64,000 bases of DNA, taken from Pseudomonas mohnii (GTDB lineage: Bacteria; Pseudomonadota; Gammaproteobacteria; Pseudomonadales; Pseudomonadaceae). Each line of letters starts with the position of its first letter. The first letter of the stretch is position 1. Under the pieces are notes generated by a model. The model was not told the DNA's origin and did no database searches. It was given only the letters and a program-made list of their open reading frames with translations. The translations under genes were made by a program, and so were the position numbers. The stretch is taken from assembly GCF_900105115.1 (NCBI RefSeq), contig NZ_FNRV01000001.1, positions 4,077,501 to 4,141,500 on the forward strand, in the 5' to 3' direction. This document shows, one piece after another, positions 21,055 to 29,316 of this stretch.

Positions 21055-21250
21055 ATCACCAGAATCACTGCTCGGACAAACAGTCCAGTGCGGCTCGCCC
21101 AATCAGGCCTGCTGCGGTCGCCACCCCCACAGGGGATGTGCCGGCCCCCGAGCTACACACTGTCCAGAAGACGGCGTGAGGTGAGCCGACGTCAAAAGCG
21201 TCGAGCACGGACGAAGTTCTCAAGGGGAGGCCGACAGGTCTCCCCTTTTT
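21055..21250 (+). ncRNA. Candidate small RNA or long leader of unknown class
   Basis: Between the divergent Lrp gene and the DUF6515 gene lies about 200 nt without a convincing protein. It ends in a strong intrinsic terminator at 21224-21250: 9-bp stem GGGGAGGCC / GGTCTCCCC (one G-U), GACA loop, then TTTTT. Internal hairpins include CCCC-ACA-GGGG near 21130 and GACG-TCAAAAG-CGTC near 21188-21202. A TATTCT-like -10 lies near 21047. I do not recognise a known riboswitch, 6S, 4.5S or Rsm RNA. The 5' end is a guess. Confidence 0.5.
21224..21250 (+). terminator. Strong rho-independent terminator
   Basis: Stem 21224-21232 / 21237-21245 with GACA tetraloop and a five-T tract. No protein-coding gene on this strand ends nearby, so it marks the end of an uncharacterised transcript and insulates the downstream gene. 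Confidence 0.85.
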
Positions 21251-21402
21251 CTATGCCTGGAATATAGTGCTGCCCCTCAATAAATAAGTTTCGCGACTGA
21301 TAACCTGTGGCAGAACCAGCCTGTGCATTTCCAGTCTTACGTACAAGCGCTGTTCGCTCCTACGGAATCCGTACCCCAGCAGTCCCCACAGTGAGGAAAA
21401 GC

Positions 21403-22437
21403 ATGAAGTCGCGCATCTGGCGTTTGGCCGGAGTTGGTTTGCTGTGTGTCAGTGTCACTGCGCAATCGTTGGCCGATGAGCCGCAGAACCGGGGGCCCGA
21501 GGGTGGTCGACAGGGGGAGGGCGGTCATCAGGGAAATAATCAGGGCCATGGCAACAATCAACCGCGCCCGCAAAACAATGACGTCATTCGTGGCGACAAC
21601 AGTCGCCAGTTCGAGCACAACGGGCAGAACCGGAACGATGGCCAATGGCAAAACCGTCAACAGCCCGATTTCAACAATCCGGTTCGCTCCCCTCCGCCGC
21701 CACCGCAATTGCCGGCCAATGACTTGCCGATCCAGCCAAGGCCCGACGCTGTGCGTCAGACTCAGCCGCCGCAACGCGGGTATTACCAGGACGTGCCGCG
21801 GCGTAACGACAACAACCAGCACTGGGGCGGCTATGCCGGTGCGCCGTCGAGTAATAATCAGTGGCAGGGCCGTCCGAACGGGCACGGCAACGGTTGGGGC
21901 CCAGGGCCGCAGTATCGCCCGGGTCATGTGATCGATCGCTTCCCGGACCGCGAGTACCGCGTGCCTTACCGTGGCATGGATTATTTCTATTCCGGCGGTT
22001 ACTGGTATCGCCCGCTAGGCCCGCGTTATGTGGTGGTTGAGCCACCGCGCGGGATTCGCGTCAGCTACTTGCCGGATTACGCCGAACAGGTGTTGATCGG
22101 CGGCGCGGTGCTATTTCTGGCGGCGGGCGCGTACTACGCCTATCAGGAGAGTACCCAGGATTACGTCGTGGTCGAACCACCTGTTGGCAGCCTTCAGCCG
22201 CAGCCGCAACAGCCACCACCACCCGTCAACAACAGTTATGACGTGGTGGCTTACCCGGCCAACGGCCAGTCCCAGGACCAGGTCAATCGGGATGGCTACG
22301 AGTGTTATCAATACGCGGTGCAGCAGAGTGGCTTCGATCCGCGAACCGCGACCTACCAGCCAGACCCTTCGGTGGTGCAAGCCTATCGCCAGGCTCAGGG
22401 CAATTGCCTGAGCAGTCGTGGGTATCAGGTTCAGTAG
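21403..22437 (+). CDS. Exported DUF6515-type Asn/Gln/Pro-rich protein
   Basis: 344-residue secreted or envelope protein. Signal peptide ends near QSLADE (about residue 26). Then a low-complexity stretch of about 140 residues rich in Asn, Gln, Gly, Arg and Pro. A conserved Tyr/Pro/Arg core follows (MDYFYSGGYWYRPLGPRYVV, VVEPPRGIRVSYLPDYAEQV), then a short hydrophobic patch, a Pro linker, and a C-terminal module with YPANGQSQDQVNRDGYECYQ. The core resembles DUF6515 proteins. ATG 21403 has GAGG 6 nt upstream. The role is unknown; the composition suggests an envelope or surface-associated protein. Confidence 0.78.
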   Translation: MKSRIWRLAGVGLLCVSVTAQSLADEPQNRGPEGGRQGEGGHQGNNQGHGNNQPRPQNNDVIRGDNSRQFEHNGQNRNDGQWQNRQQPDFNNPVRSPPPPPQLPANDLPIQPRPDAVRQTQPPQRGYYQDVPRRNDNNQHWGGYAGAPSSNNQWQGRPNGHGNGWGPGPQYRPGHVIDRFPDREYRVPYRGMDYFYSGGYWYRPLGPRYVVVEPPRGIRVSYLPDYAEQVLIGGAVLFLAAGAYYAYQESTQDYVVVEPPVGSLQPQPQQPPPPVNNSYDVVAYPANGQSQDQVNRDGYECYQYAVQQSGFDPRTATYQPDPSVVQAYRQAQGNCLSSRGYQVQ

Positions 22438-22516
22438 CAGCTTCAAGCTTCAAGCTTCAAGCCGCAAGCTGTGGGCATTAGCCTCAAGCTTGCAGCTTAA
22501 AGCTTGGAGCTTGCCG
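22438..22516. repeat. CTTCAAG tandem/inverted repeat tract
   Basis: Three head-to-tail copies of CTTCAAG at the left, then AAGCCGCAAGCT and its inverted counterpart AGCTTGCAGCTT, making a mixed direct and inverted repeat between two converging genes. The right part overlaps the last codons of the CDF gene. Confidence 0.7.
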
Positions 22517-23390
22517 CTATTTTCATCGGGTCGGCGTGCACCAGCACCTCGGCTCGCGGGTAGGCGGCGTGAATCGCATCGGCGGCTTGATCGCTGATGC
22601 CGTGGGCAACGGATAGCGTCAGATCCCCCGGCAATTCCAGGTGGAGTTGCACGAACCACTGGTTGCCGGAAACCCGCGTGCGCAGGTCATGGGCGCCCAG
22701 CACGCCCGGAACGCTGCACGCCAGTTCGAGCATGTGCTGGCTGACATCCGGTGGCAGCTCTTCATCCATCAGCACCGTGAAACTTTCCCGGGCGATCTGC
22801 ACCGCGCTCCAGAGGATGTACGCGGCGATGCCCAGGCCGAACCAGGCGTCGACCTGATGCCAGCCAAACCCGGCCAGTACCAGCGCCACCAGAATGCTGC
22901 CGTTGAGCATCATGTCCGAACGGTAATGCAAGGAGTCGGCGCGCACCGCGTTGGACCCCGTGGCCTTGACCACACGATGCTGCAACATCAGCAGCGCCAG
23001 GGTCAGGACCAGCGAGAACACAATCACCCCGATGCTGATCCACGGCGCGCCCACCGGCTCCGGATGCTTGATCCGCTCGAACGCCTGCATCGCAATCAGC
23101 ACCGCACTGCCCCCGATGAACAGCGCCTGCGCCATGCCGGCCAGCGATTCGGCCTTGCCATGCCCGTAGCGATGATCGTCGTCGGCGGGGCGCAGGGCGT
23201 AGTGCACAGCCAGCAAGTTGAGCATCGAAGTGATGCCGTCGAGTGCCGAGTCGGTCAACCCGGCGAGCATGCTCACCGATCCACTCAGCCACCAGGCGAT
23301 GGCCTTGGCGACGACCAGCGTGCAAGCCACCGCCACCGAGGCACGGGTCGCCAGCCGCAGCAGGCGGGCGTGTTCGGAGCTGGAGATCAT
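22497..23390 (-). CDS. fieF: Cation diffusion facilitator (FieF/YiiP-like)
   Basis: Inner-membrane proton-coupled divalent metal exporter (Zn, Fe, Cd in relatives), 297 residues. About six membrane helices. Site A is suggested by LAGLTDSALDGITS (helix 2) and RADSLHYRSDMMLNG (helix 5), and the cytoplasmic loop has the HRYGHGKAESLAG motif. The C-terminal cytoplasmic domain (VLGAHDLRTRVSGNQWFVQLH) is the metallochaperone-like dimerisation domain. Its final residues (AASSKL) are encoded by the CTTCAAG-type repeat tract. Confidence 0.92.
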   Translation of the reverse strand: MISSSEHARLLRLATRASVAVACTLVVAKAIAWWLSGSVSMLAGLTDSALDGITSMLNLLAVHYALRPADDDHRYGHGKAESLAGMAQALFIGGSAVLIAMQAFERIKHPEPVGAPWISIGVIVFSLVLTLALLMLQHRVVKATGSNAVRADSLHYRSDMMLNGSILVALVLAGFGWHQVDAWFGLGIAAYILWSAVQIARESFTVLMDEELPPDVSQHMLELACSVPGVLGAHDLRTRVSGNQWFVQLHLELPGDLTLSVAHGISDQAADAIHAAYPRAEVLVHADPMKIAASSKL

Positions 23391-23419
23391 AAGTGCGGCC
23401 TTTCCTTGAAACGCATCGA

Positions 23420-23839
23420 TTACGCGGCGGGTTGCAGGCCGAACATGGCCAGTTGCTGGGTGCTGCCCTTGTGCTGGATCAGGCGTGGATCATCCAGCGG
23501 GAAGCTGCGGCCCAGTTCACGCTGCAGAATAGTCTGCAATTTGAGGTTATCGACCTTGCCGTCGGCGCCGATGGCGTCCTTGAGCTTTTCCGGATCAACC
23601 TGGGCTGTCTTGCCCGGTTCGAAGTAAATCGCGCCGGTGGCGAAGTCCACGGCAAACGCGATCAGGCCGGGAATGATATAGAACAGAAGGCCCACGGCGT
23701 CGAGCACGGCAATGGCCGGGTCGATCTTGCCGTCGATCTGGCCGCGGCGATCCGGGTAGAAGATCGAACCGCAGGCCGTCACTTGGGTCAGCAGGGTGGC
23801 GACCAGAACACCGCCAATCAGGCGAAAGGGAATACGCAT
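23420..23839 (-). CDS. Small outer-membrane-type lipoprotein, 139 aa
   Basis: Lipoprotein signal with lipobox VTACGS at about residues 20-25 after LIGGVLVATLLTQ. The mature part contains a conserved-looking GQIDGKIDPAIAVLDAVGLL and a hydrophobic stretch FYIIPGLIAFAVDFATGAIYF. The overall pattern recalls the YceK/YidQ-type lipoproteins, but the match is loose. Residue +2 after Cys is Gly, so outer membrane sorting is expected. It is followed on the same strand by fieF after 29 nt; the two may be co-transcribed. Confidence 0.8.
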   Translation of the reverse strand: MRIPFRLIGGVLVATLLTQVTACGSIFYPDRRGQIDGKIDPAIAVLDAVGLLFYIIPGLIAFAVDFATGAIYFEPGKTAQVDPEKLKDAIGADGKVDNLKLQTILQRELGRSFPLDDPRLIQHKGSTQQLAMFGLQPAA

Positions 23840-23948
23840 ATGAAATCTCCTGGGTCATTTCAAAACGAAGCGTCATCGGTATGAATTAGGACCGCAACGA
23901 ACACTGGGCAGTTCGCCGTTATACTCGCCGCTCTGTTTGGGAGCCAGC

Positions 23949-26465
23949 ATGATTTCTTTGCCGATTGATGAAGTTTTACCCGCCCTGCGTGAAGCCTTGG
24001 CGACACGCCACGAAGCCGTGCTCGAAGCACCGCCCGGCGCCGGTAAAACCACCCGCGTGCCCTTGGCCTTGCTCAACGAGCCGTGGCTGGCCGGGCAAAC
24101 CATCCTGATGCTCGAGCCGCGCCGGTTGGCGGCGCGTGCGGCAGCGGAGCGCCTGGCCAGTGAACTGGGCGAGAAAGTCGGCGAAACCGTGGGTTATCGC
24201 ATTCGGCTCGACAGCAAGGTCGGCCCCAACACCCGCATCGAAGTGGTCACCGAAGGCATCCTCACCCGGCGCTTGCAGGACGACCCGGCACTGGAAGGCG
24301 TGGGCCTGCTGATCTTCGACGAATTTCACGAACGCAGCCTCGACGCCGACCTCGCGTTGGCCCTGAGCCTCAATGGCCGGGAGCTGTTTCGCGACGATCA
24401 ACCGCTGAAAATCCTGCTGATGTCCGCAACCCTGGAGGGCGAACGCCTGGCCGGGCTACTGGACGATGCGCCGATCCTGCGCAGCGAAGGGCGCATGTAC
24501 CCGGTGGCGATGCGTTGGGGGCGGCCATTCCAGGCGGGTGAATTCATCGAGCCACGGCTGGTGCAGACCATTCTCGAAGCCTTGAACGATGAGACCGGCA
24601 GCGTGCTGGTGTTCCTGCCCGGACAAGCGGAAATTCGACGCGTGCATCAACAACTGGCCGATGTGCTGGGCGACAACCCTCAGGTGTTGCTCTGTCCGTT
24701 GCATGGCGAACTGGACCTGGCCGCGCAACGTGCGGCGATCGACCCGGCGCCGGTGGGCCAACGCAAAGTGGTGCTGGCCACCAACATCGCCGAGACCAGC
24801 CTGACCATCGACGGCGTGCGCGTGGTGATTGATGCCGGGTTGGCGCGGGTGCCGCGTTTCGACCCTGGCAGCGGCATGACCCGCCTCGACACTCAGCGTA
24901 TCTCCAAGGCCAGCGCTACCCAGCGTGCGGGCCGCGCCGGGCGACTGGAGCCCGGCGTGTGTTATCGCCTGTGGTCACAGGATCAGCACGAACAGCTGGC
25001 GGCCTACGGCAGTGCGGAGATCCTTTCGGCGGACCTCGCCGGTCTGGCCTTGCAACTCGGCCGCTGGGGCGTGACGCCCGGGCAATTGGTCTGGCTCGAT
25101 GTACCCCCCGCCGCCGCGTACGCCCAGGCGCAGGACCTGCTCGAACGTTTGGGCGCACTGGATGGCCAAACGCTGACCCGTCACGGTCAGGCCATGGCCG
25201 AGTTGCCGGCGCATCCGCGCATCGCCCATTTGCTGTTGCGCGGCCAGGCCCTGGGTTTGGCAAACATGGCCTGCGATGTCGCGGCGCTGCTTGGCGAGCG
25301 CGACATCTTGCGCGGTGCCGGCGCGGATCTGCACAGCCGACTGGTGCTGTTGTCCGGCGAGGCGCGCGCCGCTCGCGGTGCCCAGGGCGGGGTGCAGCGG
25401 GCGCGGCAACTGGCGCGGCAATATCGAGGCTATCTGCGCGGCAAGGCAACGCAGCCGGTCAGCGATCCCGATCACCCGCGCTGGCTCGGCGCGCTGCTGG
25501 CACTGGCCTATCCCGATCGCGTCGCCCAACAACGACGCGCGAGCGGTGCCGAGTATCGCCTGGCCAACGGCCGTGCAGCCCTGTTCGCCGAAGCAGACAG
25601 CCTGATGAAGCAACCCTGGCTGGTAATCGCCGACCTCGGCAGTCGTCAGGGCCAGCGTGAAGAGCGGATTTATCTGGCGACGGATTTCGATCCGGCACTG
25701 TTCGACTCGGTACTGGCCGAGCAGGTGCGTGTGGTCGATCAACTGGATTGGGATGAGCGCGAAGGCGTGTTACGGGCCGAGCGTCAGCGCAAGGTCGGGG
25801 AACTGATCCTCAGCCGCGAACCGCTGACCGGCCTCGATGAAACCGCCCGCAGTCAGGCGCTGGTCAATCTGGTCCGGCGCAAGGGTCTGGAATTGTTGCC
25901 GTGGACGCCGGAGCTGCGTCAGTGGCAGGCGCGGGTCGCCTTGTTGCGCCAGTTGGATCTGGCGGGCAAGGGCGAGAGCGAGTGGCCGGATGTCAGCGAC
26001 GCCGCGTTGCTCAAAAGCCTGGAGCACTGGTTGATGCCGTATCTGGGCAAGGTCTCACGGCTCAGTCACTTCGCTAACCTGGACCTGTCGAGCATCGTCC
26101 ATAACCTGCTGCCATGGCCGCTTCCGCAACGGCTCGACGAGCTGGCACCGCATCATTTGAGCGTGCCGTCGGGCTCGTCGATCCGTCTGGATTACAGCGA
26201 ACAACCGCCGATTCTGGCGGTGCGCCTGCAAGAGCTGTTTGGCCTGGCCGAGACCCCGCGCATCGCCGGTGGCCGGCAGGTGGTCAAGCTGCATCTGTTG
26301 TCCCCGGCGCGGCGGCCGGTGCAGGTGACGCAAGACCTGGCGAACTTCTGGCGCAGCACCTACGCCGAAGTGAAGAAGGACTTGAAGGGGCGCTACCCGA
26401 AACACTACTGGCCAGATGATCCGTTGGTGGCCGAAGCGACCGCACGGATCAAGCCGCGTAAGTAG
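23949..26465 (+). CDS. hrpB: ATP-dependent RNA helicase HrpB
   Basis: DEAH-box helicase of 838 residues. Walker A is APPGAGKTTR near residue 27, the DEAH-like box is DEFHERS, motif III is MSATLEG, and the C-terminal RecA domain shows NIAETSLTIDGV and QRAGRAGR. HA2 and HrpB-specific C-terminal domains follow. The family is widespread in proteobacteria; the cellular RNA target is not firmly known. The ATG at 23949 has GGGAG upstream and replaces a TTG reading from 23937. It diverges from the lipoprotein gene. Confidence 0.95.
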   Translation: MISLPIDEVLPALREALATRHEAVLEAPPGAGKTTRVPLALLNEPWLAGQTILMLEPRRLAARAAAERLASELGEKVGETVGYRIRLDSKVGPNTRIEVVTEGILTRRLQDDPALEGVGLLIFDEFHERSLDADLALALSLNGRELFRDDQPLKILLMSATLEGERLAGLLDDAPILRSEGRMYPVAMRWGRPFQAGEFIEPRLVQTILEALNDETGSVLVFLPGQAEIRRVHQQLADVLGDNPQVLLCPLHGELDLAAQRAAIDPAPVGQRKVVLATNIAETSLTIDGVRVVIDAGLARVPRFDPGSGMTRLDTQRISKASATQRAGRAGRLEPGVCYRLWSQDQHEQLAAYGSAEILSADLAGLALQLGRWGVTPGQLVWLDVPPAAAYAQAQDLLERLGALDGQTLTRHGQAMAELPAHPRIAHLLLRGQALGLANMACDVAALLGERDILRGAGADLHSRLVLLSGEARAARGAQGGVQRARQLARQYRGYLRGKATQPVSDPDHPRWLGALLALAYPDRVAQQRRASGAEYRLANGRAALFAEADSLMKQPWLVIADLGSRQGQREERIYLATDFDPALFDSVLAEQVRVVDQLDWDEREGVLRAERQRKVGELILSREPLTGLDETARSQALVNLVRRKGLELLPWTPELRQWQARVALLRQLDLAGKGESEWPDVSDAALLKSLEHWLMPYLGKVSRLSHFANLDLSSIVHNLLPWPLPQRLDELAPHHLSVPSGSSIRLDYSEQPPILAVRLQELFGLAETPRIAGGRQVVKLHLLSPARRPVQVTQDLANFWRSTYAEVKKDLKGRYPKHYWPDDPLVAEATARIKPRK

Positions 26466-26543
26466 GCGCTGGCTTGCCAGCGAAGGCGGCATCAAGGTCG
26501 GTGCAAGTCTCCACGGCCCTTTCGCCGGCAAGCCGGCTGCTAC
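26463..26543. repeat. REPIN, first of a tandem pair
   Basis: Left half GTAGGCGCTGGCTTGCCAGC and right half CGCCGGCAAGCCGGCTGCTA, inverted. It begins at the hrpB stop codon. Confidence 0.8.
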
Positions 26544-26573
26544 AGATGGCGTCCGCCGAACCACCATGGAACT

Positions 26574-26655
26574 TGTGGGAGCTGGCTTGCCAGCGAAGGC
26601 GTCCTGCAAAACACCACAGATTCCAAACCCTTCGCCAGCAAGCTGGTGCCTACAG
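26574..26655. repeat. REPIN, second of a tandem pair
   Basis: Left half TGTGGGAGCTGGCTTGCCAG and right half CGCCAGCAAGCTGGTGCCTA. The right half reaches into the last codons of the LysR gene (stop at 26650-26652). Confidence 0.8.
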
Positions 26656-27579
26656 GGTCGGGTGTGTTTTTTCGGATTTTTCGGTGAGCTGCTCGCGGCA
26701 GTAATCGGCGAACAGCTGCGCCGGTTTGGTCAATTGGCCGCGTTTCAACCACGCTGCCACCAGTCCTGACCCCGTGACGTCTTCGACAATGTCCACGCAC
26801 ACCACTTTTTGCCCGTCATAGGTGCACTCCGAATGCGGCCGCGTGACCAGGATCGAGAAGCCAAACCCTTGCCCGACCATTCCGCGCACCATCTCGATCG
26901 ACGGTGAGCTGAAGGCAATGTGCGGCGTCAGGCCCAGTTCCTCGAACAGGCTGACGAAGTAGGTCCGGCTCGGCTGTACATCCAGCAGAATCATCGGCTC
27001 CAGGCACAGGTCGCGCAGCGACACTTGCTTCAACTGGGCAAAGCGATGATCCGCCGGCAGCAAGGCATAAGGGCGCTGCGCCGGCATCAGGGGTTCGGTC
27101 TGGATGGTGGCGTCCAGGTCGTGCTCATAGAGAATCGCCAGATCGAAGGTGCCCGAGGTCAGGCCTTGCACCAACTCTTGCTGCTCACCGTCGCGGATCC
27201 GGATTTTTACCCCCGGGTACAGTGCCGAAAACCCCGCAATCAGCTTTGGCAGATACAGCGGTGCGACGGTTTCGAAGCAGCCGATATCGATTTGCCCGGC
27301 CACCACGTCGTTATCGGCCAGAGCGTTCTGTTCGAACTCCTTGGCCATGCGCAGCAGTTCCTGGGCCTTGCGGTAGAAACGTGCCCCGCTGGGCGTCAGG
27401 GAGACGCCCTGGGCGTGATGGCGGATCAGCAGTTGCACGCCGAAGCTGTCTTCCAGGCCTTTGATCGCCGTGGAGATCGCCGGTTGGGCGATATACAACT
27501 TGCGCGAAGCCTCGGCGACGCTGCCGCAATCGACGGTGGTAATGAAGTACTTCAATTGACGCAGGTTGTAGGCGGCCAC
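26650..27579 (-). CDS. LysR regulator of the adjacent amine-catabolic locus
   Basis: LysR-type activator/repressor of about 309 residues: N-terminal HTH (LRQLKYFITTVDCGSVAEAS, then AQPAISTAIKGLED) and a two-lobed co-inducer domain. Most likely start is GTG at 27579, with GAGG upstream; an ATG at 27609 would add ten atypical residues. It diverges from the aldehyde dehydrogenase gene, the classic LysR layout, and the shared 225-nt spacer holds the first copy of the 72-nt block. The co-inducer is probably the amine or its aldehyde; this is inference. Confidence 0.9.
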   Translation of the reverse strand: MAAYNLRQLKYFITTVDCGSVAEASRKLYIAQPAISTAIKGLEDSFGVQLLIRHHAQGVSLTPSGARFYRKAQELLRMAKEFEQNALADNDVVAGQIDIGCFETVAPLYLPKLIAGFSALYPGVKIRIRDGEQQELVQGLTSGTFDLAILYEHDLDATIQTEPLMPAQRPYALLPADHRFAQLKQVSLRDLCLEPMILLDVQPSRTYFVSLFEELGLTPHIAFSSPSIEMVRGMVGQGFGFSILVTRPHSECTYDGQKVVCVDIVEDVTGSGLVAAWLKRGQLTKPAQLFADYCREQLTEKSEKTHPTL

Positions 27580-27699
27580 GACAAACCTCGGGACGGACGG
27601 GTAAGGCATCCAAGCAATTTACGCACCGCCCGTATCCCTTCAGGCGAAGTTTTTCTCGCGTTTGAACAATAACCACAAGCGGCGCAACCAGGGAGATTG

Positions 27700-27771
27700 G
27701 CTACCCAGTTTTTTCATCGTCTGCGAAGACATTTTTACTATTTTTCCTCGACACGGGCCTGGGCCACCATC
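27700..27771 (+). promoter_or_regulatory. 72-nt regulatory block, copy 1
   Basis: Begins GCTACCCAGTTTTTTCATC and ends GGGCCACCATC. Aligned without gaps to 30883-30954, 53 of 72 positions match, including 19 consecutive bases at the left end. A GTCT-GCGA-AGAC palindrome sits inside this copy only. It lies in the LysR/aldehyde dehydrogenase spacer, 33 nt before the chosen GTG. Confidence 0.7.
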
Positions 27772-27804
27772 CATGCACAAGAAAAGCCCTTGGAGCATCT
27801 GAAC

Positions 27805-29295
27805 GTGTTCGAGCTTGCATATTGGCAAAACAAGGCCGCTGCGCTGCGGCTACCCGACCAGGCCGTGATCGACGGTAAATCCCGTGCGGCGCAGTCGGGA
27901 CAGACATTCGCGGCCATCAACCCCGCCACCGGCCAGTGCCTGGCCAACGTGGCGGCTTGCGGTGAGGAGGACGTCGACGCAGCGGTGCGCAACGCGCGGC
28001 AGGTGTTCGAAGCCGGCACTTGGGCGGCGCGTTCGCCGAGCGAGCGCAAGCAGGTGCTATTGCGCCTGGCGGATCTGATTCTGGCCCATCGCGAAGAACT
28101 GGCGCTGCTCGATTCGCTGAACATGGGCAAACCCGTCATGGACGCCTACAACATTGACGTGCCGGGCGCCGCCGGGGTGTTTCGCTGGTACGCCGAGAGC
28201 CTCGACAAACTCTACGATCAGGTCGCCCCCAGCGCACAGAACGTGCTGGCGACCATCACCCGCGAAGCGTTGGGCGTGGTCGCGGCCGTGGTGCCCTGGA
28301 ACTTTCCGCTGGATATGGCCGCGTGGAAACTCGCGCCAGCCCTGGCGGCGGGCAACTCGGTAATCCTCAAGCCGGCCGAGCAATCGCCGTTTTCCGCGCT
28401 GCGTCTGGCCGAGCTGGCGCTGGAAGCCGGACTGCCGGCCGGTGTGCTCAACGTGTTGCCGGGGCTTGGCGAACAGACCGGTAAAGCCCTCGGCCTGCAC
28501 CCGGATGTCGATTGCCTGGTGTTCACCGGCTCCACCGAAGTCGGCAAATACTTCATGCAGTACTCGGCGCAATCGAACCTGAAACAGGTATGGCTGGAGT
28601 GCGGCGGCAAGAGTGCGAACCTGGTGTTCGCCGACTGTCAGGACCTGGATCTGGCGGCGCAGAAGGCGGCGTTCGGCATCTTCTTCAATCAGGGTGAAGT
28701 CTGTTCCGCCAACTCGCGGTTATTGGTGCAGCGCTCGATTCACGATGAGTTTGTCGAGCGCCTCAAAGCCCAGGCCGAGTGCTGGCAGCCGGGCGATCCT
28801 CTGGACCCGTCGAGCACTGCCGGCGCCATCGTCGACAGCCGCCAGACGGCACGCATCATGACGTTCATCCAGCAAGCCGGGCAGCAGGGCGCGACCCGCG
28901 TCTGTGGTGGCCGGCAGTCGATCTTCAATGGCTCCGACAACTTTATCCAGCCGACCATTTTTACCGGCGTGAGCCCGGACATGCCGCTGTTTCGCGATGA
29001 GGTGTTCGGCCCGGTGCTGGCGGTCACGGCGTTCGATGACGAGGCCCACGCCTTGCAACTGGCCAACGACAGCGTCTACGGTCTGGCGGCGTCGCTGTGG
29101 ACCGACGACCTCAATCGCGCCCACCGCGTGGCGCGACAATTGCGAGCCGGTACCGTGTCGGTCAACAGCGTTGATGCGCTGGACGTGACCGTGCCTTTCG
29201 GCGGTGGCAAACAGTCCGGTTTTGGCCGTGACCTGTCGCTGCACTCATTCGATAAATACACCCAGTTGAAGACCACCTGGTTTCAATTGCGCTGA
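27805..29295 (+). CDS. PuuC/KauB-like aldehyde dehydrogenase
   Basis: NAD(P)-dependent aldehyde dehydrogenase, 496 residues, full length. Catalytic Cys300 in NQGEVCSANSR and Glu265 in WLECGGKSAN; cofactor segment VVPWNFPLDMAAWKLAP and FTGSTEVGKY. It resembles the aminoaldehyde dehydrogenases of polyamine and amine catabolism (gamma-glutamyl-gamma-aminobutyraldehyde type). GTG at 27805 with GGAG at 27792-27795 gives the family's usual N-terminus; a TTG at 27790 is possible. It ends 21 nt before the aminotransferase, whose aldehyde product it presumably oxidises. Confidence 0.9.
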   Translation: MFELAYWQNKAAALRLPDQAVIDGKSRAAQSGQTFAAINPATGQCLANVAACGEEDVDAAVRNARQVFEAGTWAARSPSERKQVLLRLADLILAHREELALLDSLNMGKPVMDAYNIDVPGAAGVFRWYAESLDKLYDQVAPSAQNVLATITREALGVVAAVVPWNFPLDMAAWKLAPALAAGNSVILKPAEQSPFSALRLAELALEAGLPAGVLNVLPGLGEQTGKALGLHPDVDCLVFTGSTEVGKYFMQYSAQSNLKQVWLECGGKSANLVFADCQDLDLAAQKAAFGIFFNQGEVCSANSRLLVQRSIHDEFVERLKAQAECWQPGDPLDPSSTAGAIVDSRQTARIMTFIQQAGQQGATRVCGGRQSIFNGSDNFIQPTIFTGVSPDMPLFRDEVFGPVLAVTAFDDEAHALQLANDSVYGLAASLWTDDLNRAHRVARQLRAGTVSVNSVDALDVTVPFGGGKQSGFGRDLSLHSFDKYTQLKTTWFQLR

Positions 29296-29316
29296 TAACA
29301 AAATGGAGAACTGGCG

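Noticed and set aside
20868..21179. Plus-strand 103-codon frame over the candidate RNA
   Set aside because: Starts inside the Lrp gene on the opposite strand, lacks a ribosome site and looks non-protein-like; the terminator is better explained by a non-coding transcript.
27750..27780. Sigma-54 promoter in the 72-nt block
   Set aside because: GG and GC elements are not at -24/-12 spacing in either copy.
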